Assembly: GCF_910592395.1 (NCBI RefSeq)
Contig: NC_088325.1
Coordinates: 6,289,501 to 6,353,500, forward strand
DNA length: 64,000 nt
Direction: 5' to 3'
From: Lineus longissimus
Taxonomy: Eukaryota > Nemertea > Pilidiophora > Heteronemertea > Lineidae
Below, one piece after another: positions 56,110 to 64,000 of this stretch. Each line of letters starts with the position of its first letter. Positions within the stretch are counted from its first letter, which is position 1. Below the pieces are notes generated by a model. The model saw nothing but the letters and a program-made list of their open reading frames with translations. It searched no databases and was not told the DNA's origin. The translations under genes and the position numbers were made by a program.

Positions 56110-56945
56110 ACTTGCAATTTGGTACAACCTGAGAAGTCCATTGAATTCAAAAGTCATGGAATTTCAAGCGATGGATACTCCAACAATAATGGGTCGTAGA
56201 GTATCTTTTGGGCATATCTAAGTTACCCATTTTTATCAATATATTCAACGGTTAAAAAGGAATATTCCACATCAAATACAGAATTTTAAAAATTCAAAAT
56301 AAGCTTACGAAAGGGCTAATGCACAAGTGAGGTGTTTTAAAAGGGACTATATTGACCTTTCTACAAATGTATGCCAAATGTGTCAATATTTTTACTTAAA
56401 ATACCTAGGACCTGCAGATCGAGATGCAAGATAGCCACAATGCTTGGCTATTTGTCAGAAAAAAATATGAAAAAATATAGGTGGACAGCTGGTTTTCCAT
56501 GTGTCAATGTATCATTTTGTATCGTGTATATTTTAAACGGGATCGATTCTATGGTATTCAGAAGTCTCGGTAGAGACATTTCGACTTCTTGAAACGCAGG
56601 ATACTCCAACAATAATAAAGCGTGTCACAATATCTTGGGCTAGCTATGTTACCCATTTCGATGTATTCAAAACTTGAAAAGGGATATTCCCTATCTAACT
56701 CAAAATTATCTTAAATTCAAAATACGTTTCTCACGGAAGGGACAATGCAGAAATAAGGTGTTAAGGGACTGTCAGATCATTTACCAAATTTCTGTAAACT
56801 TTGTAAATAATTCTACTGGAAATTTCCTGGTCTGATGAATGAAGATATCGCCTTAATGTTTGAACATGTTTGAAGAAATATAAGAAGATGCAAGCCATTT
56901 GGCGACATTGACTCACTTGGGTAGATAGTTCAATGTGGCTCCATA
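56110..56945. repeat. Diverged tandem duplication, ~430 bp unit
   Basis: GGATACTCCAACAATAAT occurs at 56,173 and 56,600. After each copy, in the same order, come TTACCCATTT, a GGATATTCC-like word, AAATTCAAAATA and GGTGTT-AAGGGACT. Two units are visible; the borders are approximate. No coding signal. Confidence 0.7.
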
Positions 56946-58350
56946 TGGTGATATTGACGACACTGGTATTTAGTCGCCTGATTTCTTTGGCTAGGAATGA
57001 TCAACGCCAATATTTTTGTGTGGTATTGGGAGATCTAGAAAACATTGTCGATTAATATTAAGCAGTGGTGGATCATTTTGAGGGTTGCGCATTAAGTACA
57101 AGTCCGCAGAGCAATAATTTAAAGTGCTTCGGTCCAAGTTTTAGCTAGTCCTAGAGATGGCCGGAAAACCACATATTTTACACTTATGAATCGAATTATT
57201 TCTTGGTCAGGGCCCTCGAACCAACCTGGTTTCCAAGAAGACAACTTCACTGATCCCTTCTAAAGATTTCGGGATCCGCTACTCTCAAATATTTTTTATT
57301 TGATTGTATGATATATCCCCGGGGATATATCACACCTATGGAATTTTCAAATGTCATGAAACAGCATATAGGATTTCACTCTCCTACCAGGGCAAAAATG
57401 ATATTTCACAGACTGAAAATGCACCACCCTAGAGTGCGGTAACCGAAGCATGACTACTAGAATGGTCGTAGAGGTGAAATAGTATCCGTCAGTTTAGATT
57501 GTCACTATGTGTCTCTAACTGCTGACAAGCATTGATTTTAAAATCTAAGACAGGTCAGAAAACAGTATTAGTGACCTCAGAGACCACCACCGCCTGACTA
57601 TAATCCACTACACACTACCCTATGAACAATGCAACGAGCGCGATACATCATAAATGTACATGCACATGCTATTTATAGACATGCTTACTGTTGATACCCT
57701 CAATCTCAATAGACACCTTTCTGCGTGTATACATCAAATGCATAAATTACAACATTCAGTGAATCCGCGCCACAAAATTTCATGCTCGCCACAGGTGGCT
57801 ATTTGATTATCTCTTTGTATAAGGCATGTACACGAGCATTATACACAGCTGCACCCTGCTTCTAGGTTCGATTTCCAAAAGTGAGAAAACACACATTTGT
57901 GGGCAATGAAGTTCATTTCTGATTCAACGAGACACAACTAGACATCACCACAAACGCATTGATACCTCTATTGCACGAATATTAGTTATGCCATCGCCGA
58001 GAAATCGTGTCTACACAGATTTAATAGATCACTTAGCCAAGTGAGTCAGCAATGGTTGACAACTGGCTTTTGAATTCAACACTTACACGTGCCTGTCACG
58101 AAAGGAACATGCACATATCACGGAAGGATCAAGGACAATATAATTTCTCTTTTCAGTTTTTGTTTACAATTATCAGCATCATAATTAATTAAAATATCCT
58201 TATACATGTCTTTCATCTCCTTGGTACATACATTGGGATTCATTGTTGATAGCTGGATGGCCTAAGGCTAATCCAATAGGAATGCCAGCTAATCAGAATC
58301 AGATCATCCGATTTAAAATGAGATAAGGGACTTCTTGGCCTAAGACGGTG
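56946..58350. other. Stretch without recognised gene
   Basis: No open frame above 60 codons and no repeat structure was noticed except a short palindrome ATATATCCCCGGGGATATAT at 57,311. Confidence 0.45.
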
Positions 58351-58493
58351 TATTCCTGTTTCGCCTATTCCTGTTCCGCCTATTCCTGTTCCGCCTATTC
58401 CTGTTTCGCCTAATTCCTGTTTCGCCTAATTCCTGTTTCGCCTATTCCTGTTTCACCTAAATCCTGTTTCGCCTATTCCTGTTTCGCCTATTC
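58351..58493. repeat. 15-16 bp minisatellite
   Basis: Nine tandem copies of TATTCCTGTTTCGCC with single-base variants (TTCCGCC, TTTCACC, inserted A). Confidence 0.95.
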
Positions 58494-58634
58494 AAATGTA
58501 ATGCTAACCTCCCCACAGACGTAGGAATATGAACCGTCCCTTACTATAGTGTTAAAGGCTATCCTAAGACACTGCATCATGAATACCAGGTCATTCTGAA
58601 GACATAAGATTGGTGTGATGTAAAAACCATGTTG

Positions 58635-58925
58635 GTATGTATTTATTTATTTATTAAAACTATACTGCAAAAATACAGGGTGAACATGAAAAGCAGGAAA
58701 AACCTATAAGAACATCATGTCACATAAGAGAGCAATAATATTAACACGGCCTGCAGAGGGGACATCTACAACAGGTGACCGAGCTGCAGGCTGATTCAAC
58801 ATAAAAAATCATTAATCTTACGACTATAAAATTATTTTAAACGTTCCTTGAATAAGTCATTATTTTCTAAAGCTCTAATGTTAAATGGTATGGAGACACC
58901 GAGGCCTAAGGATAAAGCTTCGATA
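58635..58925 (-). mobile_element. 3' end of a CR1/L2-type LINE, fragment
   Basis: Read on the minus strand, a frame with SIPFNIRALENNDLFKERLK (bases about 58,900-58,830) matches the usual last residues of this LINE group. It is followed by an untranslated stretch and an (ATAAA)n tail at 58,639-58,660. The rest of the element is missing. Confidence 0.6.
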
Positions 58926-59002
58926 AAAATTGCAATGTTTTTGCTGTGCTAAGCGTGTGCAAAATTTGTTCTCGGAAAATTTCCCCAAAAAAGCGGATTT
59001 GA

Positions 59003-59118
59003 TAATGGTAAAGCCATTACGTTGACAAATTTTGCGCTTTGACCTCTGATCGCACAATTCACGAAAACAAAACGCATAATCGTAAACTATGCTCTCGCAA
59101 AAGTGTCATGGTGCGGCA
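59003..59118 (+). repeat. ~110 bp repeat, copy 1
   Basis: The sequence from ATGGTAAAGCCATTACGTTG through AACGCATAATCGTAAACTAT to GTGTCATGGT recurs at 59,785-59,896 with about 10% difference. GGTAAAGCCATTACG also appears alone at 59,756. Confidence 0.8.
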
Positions 59119-59571
59119 TGATATGAAATAAATCCATGTACACGACTTGGTTTCAGTAATCAAACACTCTTTCAAACCATTTACACGCTGTGTATGTACA
59201 CAATCATGACAAAAGCTTACTCAATAAAAACGCACTCACTAGTCGGTATGCATCCTAGTGTGCGAAAGATAGCTACAGCCCGCATCTAAAACTCAGGAAC
59301 AGTATACTAGTACTTGGTGTTAGAAATACATACATTTGTCACTTTTGATTTCTAATGTAATAACTTCTAAACAACTACTCCGATATTTATAGTGTGTATA
59401 GCTGACATCCATACAATTTTCTGGTAAAGGTTTGGTTGCATAATTAATGAGATATCCCCAGAGAAAAAACGTTGTGAGGTCTGGGCTTCGAGCAGACCAT
59501 TCCTGATGCAGCTGTAGTCCAAATGTTCGTTAAAGGAAGGTTTCCATCAACTATGCTCGGACATCTCGTCG

Positions 59572-59760
59572 GCCCCCTGTAATTTACTTTTGTTCATACA
59601 GGATTTGCCGTCTGTTTTAAGCAATCGGACTGAGTCAAGTTTATACGCCGATGATGCAAACCGCTATATAGATATATATATTCCTACATGTAGTTTGACC
59701 GATTGTATAGACTTGCAAGGTGATCTTGACAGTTTAAACAGTTGGAGTTCAAAATGGTAA
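59572..59760 (+). pseudogene. Non-LTR reverse transcriptase fragment
   Basis: The plus strand reads IQDLPSVLSNRTESSLYADD followed by CIDLQGDLDSLNSWSSKW, the catalytic YADD region of a LINE reverse transcriptase, before an accidental stop at 59,758. It lies between the two 110 bp repeats, so a LINE piece and its flank may have been rearranged together. Confidence 0.75.
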
Positions 59761-59784
59761 AGCCATTACGGTAAATTATTGATT

Positions 59785-59896
59785 ATGGTAAAGCCATTAT
59801 GTTGACGAATTTTGCGCTGTGGTCTCTGATCGCGAAATTCACGAAAGCAAAACGCATAATCGTAAATTATGCTTTTGCAACAGTGTCATGGTCAGT
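59785..59896 (+). repeat. ~110 bp repeat, copy 2
   Basis: Direct repeat of 59,003-59,118, described there. Confidence 0.8.
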
Positions 59897-60057
59897 GTCT
59901 GAGATCTAATATCGCCAGTTGTCAAGTAATTTCTATAACACGAAAGATGAACCTCTTATTTTTCATTATAACTTACTGGGCTCTCTCCTTAACAGGGTTA
60001 ATTTAGGACATAAAAGACCTTTTCACTTTTAAAAGACCTGTACACACTGTACACATT

Positions 60058-60390
60058 TTTATGGTAGGTTGTCCTAGTTTTCAAGGTCACAGAGGTCAAA
60101 CGGCGTAAATTTGCTGTTCGAGTGTAACTGTGACACGTTTTAACCGCTGAAGCTATTAATGTGAAACTTGGTTTACATGACCCCCTATGTCAGATAACCT
60201 CTGACGCCGAATTTCGGTCCAAACTGATTCTCGACTTAGCCAAGCAAGGATGCATCACATGGCATACCCATTTTGATTTGACTATATGATATACTATATA
60301 GTCATGTACCATGTTTCTTAACCAGCATGAATTCCTAACCACCAAATATCTATGCGATGAGCACAATGGCCCATGGCCTTTTCTTCATAC
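60058..60390 (-). repeat. Inverted copy of the 8.1 kb repeat family
   Basis: In reverse complement it matches 8,098-8,230 (GGCCATTGTGCTCA, ATAGATATTTGGTG, GGTTAAGAAACAT) and the unit core (GGTCAAACGGCG complement, GTGTAACTGTGACACG). No (GAC)n tail is present here. Confidence 0.75.
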
Positions 60391-61318
60391 CAGAAGAGGT
60401 GATCACATACTTCTAAAAACTCCGCTGTGTCGAACCGAAACGTTTAATCTTCTTTTTTTTATCGCACTGTATAAGTTTGGAACCAGTTGCCATTCAAAGC
60501 GAGAGGTACAGTTGTAGTTTTAACCATGAATGTTCTAAACGCATGGTCATAGACTTTTACAAATGTAAGCAAGTTTCTTCTTGAAGTGTACAGAACACAT
60601 GCACTTGGACATGCTTTTGTCGCTGTGCTCTGTGTCGACCAACTTAATAGTGTTTTATGAATGCATGACGATGTTTTTGTCTTTTAAAGGGCAGTTGATT
60701 TGAAGGCTTTAGCCTACTTATTTGCCATTTGTAAATATAATGTTTAATGTATTTATGTGTATTTATGAGTAATAGATAAATAAATAGTAAGGCGGGTTTG
60801 TCGATCTCACCTGTTTTCCGTCCTTCGATTAAAGCCGCGGCTGTGTCGATCAGTTACCTGAACCCCACCTCGAGTGTTTTGCGCGGACTGATCACTCAAA
60901 AGTGTTCAGTTGTCGTGCGCAGTTGTTAGATAGTGAGCAATATATCAGAATTTCACGTAAAATTTACGGTATTCATACTTTAATTGGAATTTAAAATATC
61001 GTAGAATAGAGATTTTTACTCATCACCTTATTGTCTTTCGTTGAAATATATTAGCGGCCCCTTAAATAGGGTGGGTCTCGAATAAGTTTCAGGCCACTAT
61101 ATAGTTGACTAGCGGTTTGTCGGCTTGTTACTTGGGCTCAAGTTATTATGAAAATGAACAAAAATGAATAAAATGAAACCTGAAAATTTTCGAAACATAT
61201 TTTTTGACACAAGTGTGACGGCAAGCAGAAAGAACTTCAGAAGGCTGTTAAGTTCAAAAGGCTCTTCACATGATTCATGATCAGAATTGTCGAAGTGACC
61301 GTTGAGCTCGGGCAGTAG
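60391..61318. other. Stretch without recognised gene
   Basis: A 68-codon plus frame crosses the left border. A TAGATAAATAAATAG string at 60,772 could be a retroposon tail. Nothing else was seen. Confidence 0.4.
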
Positions 61319-61976
61319 TGTTGTAGTCTGCTGCTCGCGACGGGTTCTTGTCCTCCCTCAGGCCGATGGAAGAACTGAGGTGAACACAAAGAGGTAAAGA
61401 AACTGGTACCCGATTTTATTTCGATATTCCAAGCGTAACATTTTCGTTTATATGCGTGAGTGCAACCGTGATTTGGAACTTGCTGGATGAAGGGTCCTCG
61501 ATAGTCAAGCTACCAGGTGAAGTATTTAACGATAGGGTTGGAGTTAGCATCAGTGTAGTTACAATCGGCGGAACCCAGCCGAGAGTAGTCTTTTCCACTT
61601 GCTGACTATTCCATAACTGCCTATACAATCGTTTTCCTCACCCAAACATTCAGACGTGTCCTAACAACAGCCAATAAGAGCATAACACGCGTGTTATCCA
61701 AGGACCGGCAAGGTGACGTGGCCAAGTTATAAAACAAGGGTCAAATTCTAATGACATTGACGTCAGCTACGTGTACGTTGTGCAATAACACGTATGCAAA
61801 TCCTATAAATATCTTATGATGGCCTGATGTGCTAATCCGCCTACATGTAAGGCGATCTACTTATTAAATACCAAATACATAAAATAACGGTCGCCAATGA
61901 TATGTGAAACCTGAAGTAAGCCTAGGCTTATCATATAACACCTTAAGTCAAAATGACAGAGCATGACTCTGTAACA
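61319..61976 (-). repeat. 3' LTR (for the minus-strand element)
   Basis: It begins TGTTGTAGTCTGCTGCTCGC and ends GACTCTGTAACA on the plus strand. A minus-strand AATAAA (61,415-61,420) lies near its transcript end side and a TATA-like TTTTATAA at about 61,728. A 70-codon frame inside (61,416-61,628 minus) is the same in both LTRs. Terminal bases ACAGAGCATGACTCTGT form a palindrome. Confidence 0.93.
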
Positions 61977-61987
61977 CCTTCCCCCTT
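61977..61987 (-). promoter_or_regulatory. Polypurine tract
   Basis: On the minus strand AAGGGGGAAGG lies directly before the 3' LTR, the standard place for priming plus-strand DNA synthesis. Confidence 0.85.
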
Positions 61988-62144
61988 ACGAGAAGACCTT
62001 GTCCACAAGGTTGATTGTCCATGTTACCTTGATTGTTTATACAAGTTATACCTAATACCTAATACCTAATACTCAATTGTGTGACTATCAATAAATGGTC
62101 AGACGGCAAATTAGGAAAAAGGTCGAATGTACAACATCACGAAT

Positions 62145-63086
62145 TCATTTAAAGGTCAAATACACCACTGGATCTGGAGTCAGGGATGGTAAATTTCCGA
62201 TCTGAAATCTTCTGTCAACGTCCCACATGTCCAAAGGCCAGGAATCTTGGAATGGACAGAACTGGACTGATATATTGTTCACGTACGCTATGGTACCCAA
62301 AACTGTTTTGCTATACTCTCTGACACAGTCATCAACAGTTGCATCCCTATCCATGTGTAGAGTCGCTACCGATGGCAACGCAGTTCTGGTATTTGGGGTT
62401 GTACGAAACAGATTTGATGAAATGCAAACTTGTTTCAAATTCCAACTAGGTGACAAATCCACGATATAATCAAAATTTAAATCATTACACTCTATCGCAC
62501 CTTTTCCTTTTTCCATATCATCACAAGCCGAATCTTTCTCACTAGAATTGCTAGAGTCAATCACACTTTCGACCTGTACCATCGGCCGCTTTTCGACCAT
62601 CTCCCTGTAACAAGGAGGTGCGATCACTTGTTTGAGAACATTTGGCGTGTCCATAGTCGTTGAATATGTGCGAGGGTCGGATGACGATTTGGCGGTATTT
62701 TTGTCGCCATATTGCTGTGAATGATAGCCAATGTCCGTCTTTGACTGTTCCTGGTCGATAAAAGAGTTAGACTTGAATTGAACCGGTTCAAAATTTAAAT
62801 CACGTCTGTCATACGCTGGCTCTTTATAACTTACTTTAATGTCGCCTTTGCGCTTCCCCGCACTGTCCTTAATTCTTTTCCTTTCCAAATAGTCGGCCAA
62901 CCGCCTTTTGTCTCTTTCCCGTTTACGTATGGATTTGCGGCGATTAGCAAATAGTACCGGTGAATTTTCAGAACTCTCTTTAATGACATGGTCCGCTTTC
63001 TTCCAATGAAGTGTTACAGTGAATCCTTCAGTGTCCACATGAAAGTTCCATTCTGACTGGAGAACATGCAATCCAAAGGTCCTCAT
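62145..63086 (-). CDS. Single ORF of the LTR element, unknown protein
   Basis: This is an intact 313-codon frame, ATG at 63,086, filling most of the interior. Residues 8-30 (VLQSEWNFHVDTEGFTVTLH) could form a small beta structure. Residues 49-82 are very basic (RRKSIRKRERDKRRLADYLE). The rest is polar, with an ordered end (AYVNNISVQFCPFQDSWPLD). No zinc knuckle, protease or RT motif is seen, so a Gag identity is not shown. The basic KS-x-RD-RRL pattern resembles uncharacterised proteins of marine invertebrates that I recall. It may be a captured host-like gene or an aberrant Gag. The open frame and young LTRs suggest recent selection or recent origin. Confidence 0.65.
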   Translation of the reverse strand: MRTFGLHVLQSEWNFHVDTEGFTVTLHWKKADHVIKESSENSPVLFANRRKSIRKRERDKRRLADYLERKRIKDSAGKRKGDIKVSYKEPAYDRRDLNFEPVQFKSNSFIDQEQSKTDIGYHSQQYGDKNTAKSSSDPRTYSTTMDTPNVLKQVIAPPCYREMVEKRPMVQVESVIDSSNSSEKDSACDDMEKGKGAIECNDLNFDYIVDLSPSWNLKQVCISSNLFRTTPNTRTALPSVATLHMDRDATVDDCVREYSKTVLGTIAYVNNISVQFCPFQDSWPLDMWDVDRRFQIGNLPSLTPDPVVYLTFK

Positions 63087-63244
63087 TGAAAATTCTAGTT
63101 CTTTCGGCAGCTGAACAGTAATTTTTCCTGATTTTCAAGCCTATTTTACCACACAAACTTGTCTCGTACTGAAGACAAAGAGCAATCAAGTTACTGAACT
63201 AAATCGAATCGTGCTGATAACGCGAATTATCCTTTTTATAAAAT

Positions 63245-63267
63245 TTCAATCCCCGTACTGGCCACCA
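63245..63267 (-). promoter_or_regulatory. Primer binding site, tRNA-Ile-like
   Basis: The plus strand ends CAATCCCCGTACTGGCCACCA exactly at the LTR border. This is a tRNA 3' end with T-loop part, acceptor ACTGGCC, discriminator A and CCA. It fits tRNA-Ile(AAU) of animals best, judged from memory. Confidence 0.8.
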
Positions 63268-63925
63268 TGTTGTAGTCTGCTGCTCGCGACGGGTTCTTGT
63301 CCTCCCTCAGGCCGATGGAAGAACTGAGGTGAACACAAAGAGGTAAAGAAACTGGTACCCGATTTTATTTCGAGATTCCAAGCGTAACATTTTCGTTTAT
63401 ATGCGTGAGTGCAACCGTGATTTGGAACTTGCTGGATGAAGGGTCCTCGATAGTCAAGCTACCTGGTGAAGTATTTAACGATAGGGTTGGAGTTAGCATC
63501 AGTGTAGTTACAATCGGCGGAACCCAGCCGAAAGTAGTCTTTTCCACTTGCTGACTATTCCATAACTGCCTATACAATCGTTTTCCTCACCCAAACATTC
63601 AGACGTGTCCTAACAACAGCCAATAAGAGCATAACACGCGTGTTATCCAAGGACCGGCAAGGTGACGTGGCCAAGTTATAAAACAAGGGTCAAATTCTAA
63701 TGACATTGACGTCAGCTACGTGTACGTTGTGCAATAACACGTATGCAAATCCTATAAATATCTTATGATGGCCTGATGTGCTAATCCGCCTACATGTAAG
63801 GCGATCTACTTATTAAATACCAAATACATAAAATAACGGTCGCCAATGATATGTGAAACCTGAAGTAAGCCTAGGCTTATCATATAACACCTTAAGTCAA
63901 AATGACAGAGCATGACTCTGTAACA
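63268..63925 (-). repeat. 5' LTR (for the minus-strand element)
   Basis: It is equal to the other LTR except for the few substitutions noted (for example CGAGATT for CGATATT, TACCTGG for TACCAGG, CGAAAG for CGAGAG). Transcription of the element would start here and run leftward. Confidence 0.93.
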
Positions 63926-64000
63926 GTAGCGCTGCTGTGGTTTCATATGCTTTGTGTAAGAGGTGATGTGTTCGAGTACAACGGAATTCTGTTTTCCCAG

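Larger units (their letters stand above)
61319..63925 (-). mobile_element. Complete non-autonomous LTR retrotransposon
   Basis: Two 658 bp direct repeats (61,319-61,976 and 63,268-63,925) differ at only about three noticed positions, bounded by TG...CA and flanked by the 4 bp target duplication GTAG (61,315-61,318; 63,926-63,929). The element reads on the minus strand. The primer site next to the right LTR equals a tRNA 3' end, and a polypurine tract AAGGGGGAAGG abuts the left LTR. The 1,291 bp interior has one ORF and no protease, RT, RNase H or integrase, so it must have moved with help from another element. The near-identical LTRs make it young. Confidence 0.95.

Overview
The window looks like nuclear DNA of a marine invertebrate animal. 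It is AT-rich, gene-poor and full of repeats. It has intron-split exons for extracellular domains (fibronectin III, PAN/apple, a TNF-receptor-like cysteine module) with GT/AG borders and matching phase-1 junctions. It also carries animal-type transposons: PIF/Harbinger, an L2/CR1-type LINE and an LTR element primed by a tRNA. The sequence alone does not settle the phylum.

From 1 to 9.6 kb there is almost only repeat DNA: a minisatellite, two copies of a long-TIR non-autonomous element, a fold-back element whose arms are minisatellites (5.76-7.14 kb), and a run of diverged ~300-350 bp units ending in (GAC)n (8.1-9.6 kb).

From 9.6 to 29.7 kb lie decayed remains of a DNA virus-like element related to Polintons/adintoviruses. 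Two structural-gene blocks sit in direct orientation. Block A (9,608-14,532) has gene 1, gene 2, a minor-capsid stub, a broken major capsid gene, a small membrane protein, a minor-capsid-like gene and a membrane/coiled-coil protein. Block B (16,490-23,931) has gene 1, gene 2 and a minor-capsid-like gene. A minus-strand gene group (23.9-27.8 kb) and the N-terminal part of a protein-primed type B DNA polymerase (28.2-29.7 kb, plus strand) follow. All of it is broken by stops, frameshifts and later insertions: a 313 bp MITE in the capsid gene, a ~4.2 kb composite insert ending in a Harbinger element in gene 1 of block B, and a 5'-truncated LINE between the minus-strand genes. A short repeat with core CTCAGGACAAAGTC recurs inside several of these viral genes.

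From 29.7 to 36.7 kb are a second Harbinger-type element, an 81 bp satellite array and a tandem 1.2 kb duplication. From 38 to 49 kb is the only convincing host-gene sequence, all on the minus strand: a cysteine-rich exon 1 plus an FN3 exon, and a separate signal-peptide/PAN exon plus a second PAN-like exon. From 49 to 61 kb are MITEs, palindromes and LINE scraps. From 61.3 to 63.9 kb is a young, complete but non-autonomous LTR retrotransposon (658 bp LTRs, GTAG target duplication, tRNA-Ile-like primer site, one 313-aa ORF).
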